Part shown: positions 6,596 to 15,151 of the stretch, piece by piece
Position numbering within the stretch: the stretch's first letter is position 1
Layout of the letters: each line of letters opens with the position of its first letter
Made by a program: the position numbers and the translations under genes
Assembly: GCA_018883325.1 (NCBI GenBank)
Contig: VEQH01000027.1
Span: forward strand, 1-45,588
Source: Flavobacteriales bacterium
GTDB taxonomy: Bacteria > Bacteroidota > Bacteroidia > Flavobacteriales_D > Crocinitomicaceae
Direction of reading: 5' to 3'
DNA length: 45,588 nt
The notes under the pieces: model-generated
What the model was told of the DNA's origin: nothing
Databases searched by the model: none
Seen by the model: only the letters and a program-made list of their open reading frames with translations

Positions 6596-7042
6596 TTACT
6601 TCATTTTTCCTAAACGAGCAGTTGCTTTAACTGTTGTTTTTTTGTAGATCAGGCCAATTCCGATAAACGGACGTTTTACAATTGCCTCGTATTGTGGATA
6701 AAACACAACGTCGTAGCCAGGATTGTTTTTCATCATTTCGTGTAATGCATAAAACGAAGCTGGTTCTGAAATACCGTTTCCAATAATTGGAATATAGCCA
6801 AGATTTACAGCTGAAAATGCCCAACCTTCCACTGAACCTTGCTCTTTGTTCAATAAACGTTGCCAATCAATACCAAGAATTCTAACGGAAGTAGCTTCAG
6901 CTGAAACTTGCTCTGAAAGATTGAAGTTTTCACGCACTAATTCAACACGCACGTTTGGTTCGCGCATCGTTTTGTGCATTGAAGTACAAGATGATAAACC
7001 AAGTACTGCAAAAAGGGCGAATAATAAAATTGATTTTTTCAT
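6596..7042 (-). CDS. Predicted lipoprotein of unknown function
   Basis: The protein has 148 residues with a classic lipoprotein signal: MKKSILLFALFAVLGLSSC, in which C19 would be lipidated after cleavage by LspA (also encoded in this window). The mature part has no motif I can name. It contains a hydrophobic, glycine-rich centre (VNLGYIPIIGNGIS) and ends RLGKMK. It resembles small outer-membrane lipoproteins of flavobacteria. It is transcribed alone and ends at a clear terminator. Confidence 0.7.
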   Translation of the reverse strand: MKKSILLFALFAVLGLSSCTSMHKTMREPNVRVELVRENFNLSEQVSAEATSVRILGIDWQRLLNKEQGSVEGWAFSAVNLGYIPIIGNGISEPASFYALHEMMKNNPGYDVVFYPQYEAIVKRPFIGIGLIYKKTTVKATARLGKMK

Positions 7043-7191
7043 AAGTTATTTTTTTGCTCGAAAGTATTGAAATTAAACAGTTGACGATAAGAATTAACAA
7101 CTTTTTAAAGCAGTCAGTTAAAAGTTCGATTGAAGCAAATAAACTTTGATGGAAATTAGGGGAGAGGAAGATATTGATAACTGCACTTTCC

Positions 7192-7554
7192 TTACTTCAC
7201 ATAATCCTGTTTCTGCACCAACATATATTGGTCATTTTCAAGTTTGATGTAGCCGAAATCATAGCAGAAAAAATACTTTGAGCCTTTTTGCGTGTGGTAA
7301 ATATTGGTGAAATAATGAAAATTAAATCCTTCTTCAGCCAAGGTAATGCCGTCCACCGTTTTTTTACCGTTGGGATTCAATTTGGCTAGAATTCTTCTGT
7401 TTTTACGCAAAATCGCGTTGATTCTTCTAACGGTTGAGTTTGCGTCTTCGTTGATTTTGTTGTTGTACGAATTGCGACAATAATCCGAACAGAATTTTTG
7501 GTCCTTTCTGCCCGATAATTTCGTCCCACATTCGTTACAGGTTCTGTTTTCCAT
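7192..7554 (-). CDS. Small zinc-ribbon protein
   Basis: The reading frame runs up to 7638, but its first 28 codons are low-quality and the ATG at 7554 begins a good domain at once. The protein is then 120 residues. Residues 5-27 form a treble-clef/zinc-ribbon-like knuckle, CNECGTKLSGRKDQKFCSDYC, with C-x2-C and C-x3-C pairs. A basic helical region (RRINAILRKNRRILAKL) follows, then a beta-rich tail. Related small proteins are widespread in Bacteroidota with unknown function. A nucleic-acid role is possible from the zinc knuckle and basic helix. The gene is divergent from the moxR operon. Confidence 0.65.
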   Translation of the reverse strand: MENRTCNECGTKLSGRKDQKFCSDYCRNSYNNKINEDANSTVRRINAILRKNRRILAKLNPNGKKTVDGITLAEEGFNFHYFTNIYHTQKGSKYFFCYDFGYIKLENDQYMLVQKQDYVK

Positions 7555-7650
7555 AGATTTGAATACCACAAGATTAACAAGAATTAACAGCAAAAACAAT
7601 CTTTTTAGAGACAATCTTTGACACCTTTGCCAATACACGAAATTAGCATT

Positions 7651-8673
7651 ATGTTAGACAGTACAGCGCATTCAGTGAATCCCGCGGAATACCTCCGTAA
7701 ATTAAGTGAAGAAATTAAATTAGAATTAGTTGGTTTAGAGGCTTTAAAGAAAGAAATAAGCAAAACAATTGTTGGTCAAGATAAAATGCTTGATCGCTTA
7801 TTAATCGCGCTACTTTCCAACGGACATATTTTATTAGAAGGTGTGCCAGGTTTGGCTAAAACTTTGGCTATTAAAACGTTAGCTGATGCTATTCACGGTT
7901 CTTTTAACAGAATTCAGTTTACACCCGATTTGTTGCCTGCCGACTTAACAGGTACAATGGTTTATCACCAAAAAACAGAATCATTTGCAGTTAAAAAAGG
8001 ACCTGTTTTTGCTTCTTTTGTTTTGGCTGATGAGATCAACCGCGCACCGGCAAAAGTTCAAAGTGCTTTGTTAGAAGCAATGCAAGAACGACAAATAACC
8101 ATTGGCGACGAAACATTCAAGTTGCCGGAACCATTTTTAGTGTTGGCAACCCAAAACCCAATAGAGCAGGAGGGAACCTATCCACTTCCGGAAGCGCAAG
8201 TCGATCGATTTATGTTGAAAGTTTCTTTAGGTTATCCAACTAAAGAGGAAGAAAAATTAATCGTTCGCTCCAATATTCGCCCAGAAGGAATGCACAAACC
8301 TGCTCGTGTGATGACAACAGATGATATTCTTCGCCTAAGAAATTTGGTTCGCCAGGTTTATGTGGATGAAAAAATTGAGCAGTACATTGTAGATATTATT
8401 TTCGCGACGCGAGAACCAGCAAGTGTTGGTTTGAATCAATTTACAAATTTAATTGCTTACGGTTCTTCCCCTCGTGGTAGTATCAATTTGGCTTTGGCAG
8501 CGAAATCTTTTGCTTTTATGCAAGGTCGTGCATTCGTAGTTCCAGATGATATTCGCGCAGTTGCAGTGGATGTGTTGCAACATCGAATCGGAATTACTTA
8601 CGAAGCTGAAGCCGAGAATTTAACAGCAAAAGACATTATTGAAAAAATCGTTTCCTACGTTGAAGTTCCATAA
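7651..8673 (+). CDS. moxR: MoxR-type AAA+ ATPase of the bat operon
   Basis: The protein has 340 residues from the ATG at 7651. An upstream TTG at 7618 in the same frame adds a weak 11-residue extension and is rejected. Walker A is GVPGLAKT (about 64-71), Walker B is VLADEINR (about 123-130), and the sensor segment ATQNPIEQEGTYPLPEAQ is the MoxR/RavA hallmark. MoxR ATPases act as chaperones that activate proteins with von Willebrand A domains. Two such proteins (batA, batB) and a DUF58 protein follow in the same operon. It starts a seven-gene block with 3-bp gaps or overlaps throughout. Confidence 0.93.
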   Translation: MLDSTAHSVNPAEYLRKLSEEIKLELVGLEALKKEISKTIVGQDKMLDRLLIALLSNGHILLEGVPGLAKTLAIKTLADAIHGSFNRIQFTPDLLPADLTGTMVYHQKTESFAVKKGPVFASFVLADEINRAPAKVQSALLEAMQERQITIGDETFKLPEPFLVLATQNPIEQEGTYPLPEAQVDRFMLKVSLGYPTKEEEKLIVRSNIRPEGMHKPARVMTTDDILRLRNLVRQVYVDEKIEQYIVDIIFATREPASVGLNQFTNLIAYGSSPRGSINLALAAKSFAFMQGRAFVVPDDIRAVAVDVLQHRIGITYEAEAENLTAKDIIEKIVSYVEVP

Positions 8674-8676
8674 ATC

Positions 8677-9546
8677 GTGAATACCGCCGAACTTATCAAG
8701 TCGATTCGCGCTTTGGAAATCAAAACCAAAGGCTTAACCAAACAGGCTTTCTCAGGTCAATACAAGTCAGCCTTTAAGGGTCGTGGTATGGCTTTCAGTG
8801 AAGTTCGTGAATACCAAATTGGCGACGAAATCCGAACGATTGATTGGAACGTAACGGCAAGATATAATTCACCTTTTATTAAAGTTTTTGAAGAAGAACG
8901 CGAACTAACAGTGATGTTGATTTTAGATGTTTCGGGTTCATCAGCTTTTGGTAGTGAACGACATTCAAAGAAACAACGCCAAATAGAAATTGCGGCAACG
9001 CTCGCTTTTTCGGCCTTGTCTAACAATGATAAAGTTGGGGCAATTCTTTTTTCAGATCAAACAGAACTATACATTTCTCCAAAAAAAGGACGCGACCACG
9101 TGCTATTGATTTTGCGTCAAATGATGGAATTTGAACCGAAACATTCAGGAACGGATTTAAAAGCAGCACTTAAATTTTTGAGAAATACGCACAAACGAAG
9201 AGCAATTTGCTTTCTTTTGAGTGATTTTGAGGACGATACAAGTTTTATCGACGATATGAAACGTACCTTGAAACACCACGATTTAGTGGCTGTGAAAGTG
9301 AAAGATAAAAGCGAAATGAAATTACCACTTCGTGGATTTATTCAATTATTTAATTCAGAAACCAATCAAACGACTTGGATGAATGCTTCCTCGGAACGAA
9401 CAAGACGCTTGTTTGAAAAAGAATTTATACATCGCGAACAAGCTTTACTCCAAAAGTTCAAAAGCGCAGGAATCGATTGTGTATTATTCAATACGGAAGA
9501 AAATATCGTTCCGCCATTGGTTCAACTTTTTAAAAGTAGAAGATGA
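8677..9546 (+). CDS. DUF58 domain protein (vWA-like)
   Basis: The protein has 289 residues, translated from GTG at 8677, 3 bp after moxR. The DUF58 signature is at about 38-60 (MAFSEVREYQIGDEIRTIDW), and a vWA-like metal site, LDVSGSSAFGS, starts near residue 88. The partner of MoxR in many bacteria is exactly this family, linked to cell envelope stress and aerotolerance. No membrane helix is seen. The stop overlaps the next start (ATGA). No ATG occurs before residue 38, inside the conserved block, so the GTG start is well supported. Confidence 0.9.
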   Translation: MNTAELIKSIRALEIKTKGLTKQAFSGQYKSAFKGRGMAFSEVREYQIGDEIRTIDWNVTARYNSPFIKVFEEERELTVMLILDVSGSSAFGSERHSKKQRQIEIAATLAFSALSNNDKVGAILFSDQTELYISPKKGRDHVLLILRQMMEFEPKHSGTDLKAALKFLRNTHKRRAICFLLSDFEDDTSFIDDMKRTLKHHDLVAVKVKDKSEMKLPLRGFIQLFNSETNQTTWMNASSERTRRLFEKEFIHREQALLQKFKSAGIDCVLFNTEENIVPPLVQLFKSRR

Positions 9547-10490
9547 GAAATTGGATATTTAGCCTTTTGTTTTTAAATAGTTTGTCGCTTGTTGCCCAAC
9601 AACCGGAGGCAAGAATTACGAAGAATAAAGTTATCGTTGGAAATCGCGTTGAATTGATTTATTCCATCAAGTTAGAGAAAAATGACGATTTCAAATTCCG
9701 TAAACTATCGGGTAATTTTCCCGCAAAGATAACAAACGAAAATTCAAGTCTGAAAGGCGGTGATTTTAACGAAATTGAAATTGTAAGTTTTTACGATTCA
9801 ATCATCGTAAAAGGAAAAGACCGAATGTGGATGGGCGTTTTTGAATTGTGTGCTTGGGACAGTGGCTTGGTTGTTTTACAAGGTCCACGTTTCATTTTAA
9901 ATGATTCAACAGGTTCATTTCCTTCAACTTACTTGCAATGTGATTTAATTCCACACAAAAAAGGCAGGGACATTTACGACATCAAAGAATCGTTTATCAA
10001 AGCACCCGTTGAAAAAGATTGGTTATATTACGGTACTTTATACGTTTTTTGGTGGTTAATTCCTTTGATAGTTTACTTGATTTATCGCTGGAGAACACGA
10101 TCAAAAGAGAAACCAAAACCACAAATTCGCGAGATTTCACTCAAGAAAAAAACCTTACTTGCCGTTGATGCACTTGAGAAAGCGGAACTTTGGAAACGCG
10201 ACAAGTTAAAGGAACATTTTGTTGAACTTTCTTACATTTTAAGATCGTATTTAACATCGCGCTACGATATTCATTTGTTGGATAAAACGACTTACGAAAC
10301 AAAGCTACTCTTGACAGCCAAAAACATCGACAAGGAAGTAATTGAATCCATATTAAAAGTGTTGAATCACTCTGATATGGTGAAATTTGCTGCTTCACAA
10401 CCAGGAGAAGAAATAATTGAAAAATCATTTTTTATGATTCGTCAATTGATAGTTGAAACCAGTCCAATTGAGTACGAACATGCTGAATAA
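9543..10490 (+). CDS. Bat-operon membrane protein (BatD-like/DUF4381-like)
   Basis: The protein has 315 residues. The signal peptide is MRNWIFSLLFLNSLSLVAQQ. A periplasmic beta-rich domain (about 20-155) follows, reminiscent of the BatD/oxygen-tolerance fold. A membrane helix lies near 160-182 (YYGTLYVFWWLIPLIVYLIY). The cytoplasmic helical domain includes LSYILRSYLTSRYDIHLLDK. This slot between the DUF58 gene and batA is usually filled by such a protein in Bacteroidota. It probably anchors the MoxR/BatAB complex in the inner membrane. The role is inferred from position and topology. Confidence 0.75.
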   Translation: MRNWIFSLLFLNSLSLVAQQPEARITKNKVIVGNRVELIYSIKLEKNDDFKFRKLSGNFPAKITNENSSLKGGDFNEIEIVSFYDSIIVKGKDRMWMGVFELCAWDSGLVVLQGPRFILNDSTGSFPSTYLQCDLIPHKKGRDIYDIKESFIKAPVEKDWLYYGTLYVFWWLIPLIVYLIYRWRTRSKEKPKPQIREISLKKKTLLAVDALEKAELWKRDKLKEHFVELSYILRSYLTSRYDIHLLDKTTYETKLLLTAKNIDKEVIESILKVLNHSDMVKFAASQPGEEIIEKSFFMIRQLIVETSPIEYEHAE

Positions 10491-11511
10491 CTGGAACATA
10501 AATATCTATGAATTTGAGTTTTTGCAAGCAAATTACTTGTATTTGTTGTTGACCATACCGATTTTTGGTTGGTTATTATTGAAGCAAGAAAAAAAGCGAA
10601 CAGGTGATTGGAAATTTACTTCTTCCATTCAGAATCAAGAGAAATTCAAAGACAATTCCATTTCTTACATTCGACAAGGAATAATTCTCTTGAAATTACT
10701 AATTATTGCTTTTGCCATTTTAGCGCTTGCCAAACCATTTCGATGGAACGATAGCGATGCAAACAGCCACGACTACAAATATGGAATTGACATCGTAATA
10801 GCTTTAGATGTTTCGCTTTCGATGCTTGCGACTGATTTTGAACCCAATCGTTTGGAGGCAGCAAAAGAAGTTGCGAATGAATTTATTGACGGCAGACGCG
10901 GCGATCGAATTGGTTTAGTTGTTTACGCAGGTGAATCTTACACCGCTTGTCCGATGACTTTGGATTATGAAATTCTTAAAAAGCAAATTGACGAAGTTGA
11001 CGGAATGAACATCGAAGGCGGAACAGCGATTGGTACTGGTTTAGGAACTGGAGTTGTGAATCTAAGAAGCGATAGTTTGAAGTCGAAAGTGATTATTTTA
11101 TTGACGGATGGTAGCAACAATGCAGGCGATATTACACCACTTCAGGCGGCTGAATTAGCAAAAACGAAAAATATTTGTGTCTACACTATCGGCGTTGGAA
11201 GTAATGGCGTTGCGCCAACACCCGTTGTTACACCCGTCGGAATTCGCTACGAAAATATGCCTGTTGAAATTGATGAGGTAACATTGAATGAAATTGCGGA
11301 TGTCACAGGAGGAAAATATTTCAGGGCAACCGATAAGAAAAGTTTAGCAGCTATTTACGAAGAAATTGACCGTTTGGAAAAATCAAAAATGGCGGATAAA
11401 TATTTTCAATCCGAGCCACCACCAACACCAGCAGCGTTTTTGAATTGGATTTTTGTATTTATCACTTTAGTCATTGTTTTAGAATTTAGTTTATTTGTAA
11501 CCAATGATTGA
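10480..11511 (+). CDS. batA: BatA, vWA-domain inner-membrane protein
   Basis: The protein has 343 residues from the ATG at 10480, which overlaps the previous gene by 11 bp. An earlier TTG at 10453 is less likely. Membrane helices lie near 13-30 and 60-80 and close to the C-terminus (about 316-335). The vWA domain between them has the MIDAS motif DVSLSM (about 110-115) and the later LTDGSNNAG. BatA is a periplasm-facing vWA protein of the Bacteroides aerotolerance operon. It overlaps batB by 8 bp. Confidence 0.9.
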   Translation: MLNNWNINIYEFEFLQANYLYLLLTIPIFGWLLLKQEKKRTGDWKFTSSIQNQEKFKDNSISYIRQGIILLKLLIIAFAILALAKPFRWNDSDANSHDYKYGIDIVIALDVSLSMLATDFEPNRLEAAKEVANEFIDGRRGDRIGLVVYAGESYTACPMTLDYEILKKQIDEVDGMNIEGGTAIGTGLGTGVVNLRSDSLKSKVIILLTDGSNNAGDITPLQAAELAKTKNICVYTIGVGSNGVAPTPVVTPVGIRYENMPVEIDEVTLNEIADVTGGKYFRATDKKSLAAIYEEIDRLEKSKMADKYFQSEPPPTPAAFLNWIFVFITLVIVLEFSLFVTND

Positions 11512-12646
11512 TCGAAAACCCACTTTTAATATTCGAAAAGTTGTCAGCAATTTAATGTTGTTGGAGGCTGTTTTTGGTGTTTTTACCTTTACACTTTTCA
11601 CTGTAATTGGTTTTTTCAACGAAGACTTAAAGGTTTCCAGCATTCATTTTCTAAAACCTTACAATCTTTTTCTTTTTGTTTTATTGATTCCGTTCACTTA
11701 TTTATTTGTGCGTTCCTTGATGCGCAAAAACGAAATTGATAGCCATTTATCTCAGTTCAACAAAAAAGGAATTCCTCAACCAAAAAGCGTTTGGGTGATT
11801 GCACGCTTCTATGTGTTGCGCTCGGCTTTTGTCTTCTTGATTTTCGCAATGGCGCAGCCGATTTATGGGAAAAAGAAAGTCAAAGGAACTGTTAAAAGTA
11901 TGGAATTAGTGGTTTGTTTGGATGTTTCCAAATCGATGAACACCATTGACATCGACCAAACACCACGCATCGAAGTAGCGAAAAGAGCTTTGAATGCTTT
12001 AGTAAATACGCTCGCCGGTGAAAAAATCGGTTTGTGTATTTTCGCTGGAACAGCTTATGTTCAACTGCCTTTGACAACAGACTATAACGCAGCGAAATTG
12101 TTCATCAACGATGTGACGACAGATTTTATTTCCAATCAAGGAACAAATGTTTCAGCTGCTTTGAGTACTTCCAAAGAAATGTTTTCAAAGGAAAATGTAA
12201 CGAAAGCAATATTTCTAATCACTGACGGCGAGAATCACGAAGAAGAAAACAAAGAGGTTTACGCAGAAATTATCGAAAACAATATTCAAGTTTGCGTTTT
12301 AGGAATCGGAACTTCTACAGGCGGACCAATTCCTTTGAATCCGAATTTTATAGGCGAAGGTTATATCAAAAACGCCATCGGACAACGTGTAATTTCAAGA
12401 ATGAATCCAAGCTTTGTGAAGCAAATAGCAAGTCAAACAAATGGAGTTGCAATGATTACGAGTGAAGCATATCCAGACTTGCAAACACTATTAACACAAA
12501 TTAACCAGATGAAACGCACAAAATTGCGAGATTTGGAGTTCGATATTGAAGAAACGAGGTATCAACTACCACTGTTCGTTTCTTTATTTTGCTTTATTAT
12601 TTGGTTGCTAATGCCGGCGCTTAAAGATTTGAGGTCAAAAAAATGA
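11504..12646 (+). CDS. batB: BatB, vWA-domain inner-membrane protein
   Basis: The protein has 380 residues. It has a longer N-terminus than BatA, with helices near 15-38, 50-68 and 100-120, and a final helix near 352-372. The vWA MIDAS is DVSKSM (about 140-145), with the distal LITDGENHEEE. BatA and BatB are paralogues thought to form a heteromeric membrane complex. The sequence similarity in the vWA core and the shared order support this. Start and stop overlap the neighbours (8 bp with batA, ATGA with batC), which points to translational coupling. Confidence 0.9.
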   Translation: MIDRKPTFNIRKVVSNLMLLEAVFGVFTFTLFTVIGFFNEDLKVSSIHFLKPYNLFLFVLLIPFTYLFVRSLMRKNEIDSHLSQFNKKGIPQPKSVWVIARFYVLRSAFVFLIFAMAQPIYGKKKVKGTVKSMELVVCLDVSKSMNTIDIDQTPRIEVAKRALNALVNTLAGEKIGLCIFAGTAYVQLPLTTDYNAAKLFINDVTTDFISNQGTNVSAALSTSKEMFSKENVTKAIFLITDGENHEEENKEVYAEIIENNIQVCVLGIGTSTGGPIPLNPNFIGEGYIKNAIGQRVISRMNPSFVKQIASQTNGVAMITSEAYPDLQTLLTQINQMKRTKLRDLEFDIEETRYQLPLFVSLFCFIIWLLMPALKDLRSKK

Positions 12647-13335
12647 AGTCGTTTGTAGTTTTTTTATTTACTGTGTTTGCATTTCAAGGGTTTGCTCAAC
12701 AATGGGTTGACTCGCTCAAAGTTGCTCGTGCAGCCTATAAAAACAAAGAATACGACAAAGCCAATCGTTATTACCGCTCAGCTCAAAATCTAGCGCCAGA
12801 AAACATTGATTTATCGGAAGAAATTGCACAATCAACCTACCGTTCACGCGATTTTGAGAATGCAGAAAAAGTGTATCAGCAAGCTGCTGCAGAGAAAAAA
12901 GACAAGCTAGAAAAAGCAAAAATGCAACACAATTTGGGCAATACCCGTATGAAAAAAAAGGATTATTCGGGAGCAATTGAAGCTTACAAAGACGCTTTGA
13001 GAAACAACCCAAATGATCAAGAAACACAGTATAATTTATCAGAAGCTATTCGCCAGAAAAAACAACAAGAAGACAAAAAGAACAACCAGCAAAATCAAAA
13101 TGGGAAGAATCCTTCACAGAATCAGAATAATTCAGCAAACAATAATTCCAACAATTCAAGTGGTGGAGGTTCTAATTCTTCAAAAAAAGAGAATAAATCA
13201 AGCGGAAGTTTACCAAATAAACAAGCGGATAAAATGTTAGATAATTTGACGAAGCAAGAAGCGAACACGCGCAGAAGAATCTCAAATGGATCTAAAAGTG
13301 AAGAGAATAATTCAAAATCGGGTAAAAATTGGTGA
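12643..13335 (+). CDS. batC: BatC, TPR protein with Asn/Gln/Ser-rich tail
   Basis: The protein has 230 residues. The signal peptide MKSFVVFLFTVFAFQGFAQQ is followed by TPR units (about 25-140), including YDKANRYYRSAQNLAPEN and YSGAIEAYKDALRNNPND. Then comes a low-complexity linker rich in Asn, Gln, Ser and Lys (about 145-195) and a basic C-terminus. BatC is the periplasmic TPR component of the Bat system and probably scaffolds BatA/BatB. The start overlaps the batB stop as ATGA. Confidence 0.85.
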   Translation: MKSFVVFLFTVFAFQGFAQQWVDSLKVARAAYKNKEYDKANRYYRSAQNLAPENIDLSEEIAQSTYRSRDFENAEKVYQQAAAEKKDKLEKAKMQHNLGNTRMKKKDYSGAIEAYKDALRNNPNDQETQYNLSEAIRQKKQQEDKKNNQQNQNGKNPSQNQNNSANNNSNNSSGGGSNSSKKENKSSGSLPNKQADKMLDNLTKQEANTRRRISNGSKSEENNSKSGKNW

Positions 13336-15071
13336 TGAAAAATTGGTTGCTTTTTATTAATCTTATTTTAGTTTCTACGGCTATTGCACAAAAGCCAGTG
13401 GTTAAAATCGAGGTGGATCCAAAAGTGGCGCAAGCTGGAGAATCGATTACTATTACAGTTAAATCAAATATTCAAGGCGAAATTGATATTGATTTCCCAA
13501 GTGCTTTTGTACCTGGCTATTCAGTGATGAATGGAATGGAACAAGAAACAGATTACAACACAGGTAAAGTAATTACTTATTATTACTATTCACAAGATGG
13601 AACAATCAAAAAAGACGGCGAATATACTTTTGGTCCAGCTTTCATCAAATCAGGAAGTAAAACCTACAAGTCGAATACTGTAAATGTCACTATTCGCAAA
13701 GAGCAAGTTGTAAATTCTTCAGGAACGATTTCATCCAAACAACTCAAACAAGCAGCATTTGGAGTTATTGAACGAAGTAAAAAACAACTCTACGAAGGTG
13801 AACCTTTGATTTTGAATGCAAAAATTTACGCTCGGTTTTACCCAACACATTTTGAAGATTATCAGAGCTATGTTCCCGATGGAACCTTGGAAAAACAAGT
13901 CTTAGGAAACAATAATAAACTCGTTGCTGAACAAGAAAAAGTGAAAGGAATTGAGTTTTATTCGATAGAATATGACCGTGCATTGGTTTTTCCAAATAGA
14001 AGCGGGAAATTGCAAATTGATCCATTTAAATTGATTTTAAAACGAGGTTTTGAAGGAATGCCAATTGTTTCCACAGGTGCGAGTGTGGAAGTTTTGCCTT
14101 TACCAGCAAATGCGCCAGCTTCTTTCATCGGAATGGTTGGAAAACTTACAATGACTCAAAAATTAAGTCAAAGTGAGGTGAAAAAAGGTGATGTCGTGAA
14201 GCTAAATCTCACACTTGATGGAGTTGGTAATATGCACAATATCAACACACCAACCTTGCAATTACCTAAAGGAATTACTTTGTACGGCGACCCAAAAATT
14301 GACGAAAACTATATTTTCACAGCAAATGGAGCAGAAGGAAAAATCAATTTTGTATACACACTTCAAGTGAACAAAGAAGGTTCATTTGAATTGCCCGATT
14401 TGAAAGTTGCTTACTTTGATCCAAAATTGGAAAAATACATCGTTTTGACTGAAAATTTAGGTAAATTGAATGGGCCAGAAATTCAAAATATGTCAACAAC
14501 CTCAGGAAGTACGCAATTAATTTCGGAGGCGAATGTGGAGGATAAAAAAGAAGAGAAAGATCTTGGTTCAAGTTTGATAAAATCTCCTGTGCTTTGGGTT
14601 TCTGTTTTTTCATTCCTTGCTGTTGCTGCTTTGATTGGCTTCTCATTGAAATTTAAAGAGAAAAATCCTGTGGTGGAAACATCAGTTGTGAGTTCCGTAA
14701 GTCCAGTTAAAACATTTTCTGTTCCTGAAAAAAAATCAAGTTGGATTGAAGTTGACGTTGAAATTCAAAATGCAGCCCAATTAATTGCTTCTGGTGATGG
14801 AAAAAAAGCAGCTCAAAGCCTTGAAAATGCGATTTGTAAATCAGCAGGAATAGCTTTAGACATTGCACCTCAAGGCAAATCGAAGGAGGAGTTAGTGGAA
14901 TTGATGCGTGTAAAATATTGTGGAACAATTAATTGCGATAAATTAAAAACACTGATTCAAAATTGCCAAAATTCACGCTACGGTTTTGGATTATCCGAAA
15001 GTGAAGAACAAGAATTATTGCATTCAACGAAAGAAATCGTTAGCGAGATTAAAAATTTGGCAAGAAGTTAA
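13335..15071 (+). CDS. batD: BatD, oxygen-tolerance protein
   Basis: The protein has 578 residues from the ATG at 13335, which shares its A with the batC stop. TTG 13329 and GTG 13332 just upstream are less likely. The signal peptide MKNWLLFINLILVSTAIAQK precedes Ig-like beta domains (about 25-410) typical of BatD. A membrane helix lies near 423-440 (LWVSVFSFLAVAALIGFSL), and a cytoplasmic helical domain lies near 470-578. It ends the operon. The batE gene often found next is not here, because an unrelated exported protein follows after 80 bp. Confidence 0.88.
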   Translation: MKNWLLFINLILVSTAIAQKPVVKIEVDPKVAQAGESITITVKSNIQGEIDIDFPSAFVPGYSVMNGMEQETDYNTGKVITYYYYSQDGTIKKDGEYTFGPAFIKSGSKTYKSNTVNVTIRKEQVVNSSGTISSKQLKQAAFGVIERSKKQLYEGEPLILNAKIYARFYPTHFEDYQSYVPDGTLEKQVLGNNNKLVAEQEKVKGIEFYSIEYDRALVFPNRSGKLQIDPFKLILKRGFEGMPIVSTGASVEVLPLPANAPASFIGMVGKLTMTQKLSQSEVKKGDVVKLNLTLDGVGNMHNINTPTLQLPKGITLYGDPKIDENYIFTANGAEGKINFVYTLQVNKEGSFELPDLKVAYFDPKLEKYIVLTENLGKLNGPEIQNMSTTSGSTQLISEANVEDKKEEKDLGSSLIKSPVLWVSVFSFLAVAALIGFSLKFKEKNPVVETSVVSSVSPVKTFSVPEKKSSWIEVDVEIQNAAQLIASGDGKKAAQSLENAICKSAGIALDIAPQGKSKEELVELMRVKYCGTINCDKLKTLIQNCQNSRYGFGLSESEEQELLHSTKEIVSEIKNLARS

Positions 15072-15124
15072 TAGCTGAGTTTGCATTATTCGAGCGTATT
15101 CTTCTTTTCTGTCGAATTATGTAC

Positions 15125-15132
15125 TAACTTTA
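15125..15132 (+). promoter_or_regulatory. Weak -7 box (TAACTTTA)
   Basis: TAACTTTA differs from TAnnTTTG only in the last base. It lies 20 bp before the ATG at 15152, the right distance for a short leader. It would make the exported FG-GAP gene independent of the bat operon. Confidence 0.35.
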
Positions 15133-15151
15133 ACGTAACTAAATTGAAGTG

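Noticed and set aside
7555..7638. 28-residue hydrophobic N-terminal extension of the zinc-ribbon protein
   Set aside because: It overlaps the moxR leader region, begins with an implausible peptide, and the zinc knuckle starts directly after the ATG at 7554.
13013..13240. Basic plus-strand ORF within batC
   Set aside because: It is a second frame of the Asn/Lys-rich low-complexity tail of batC.
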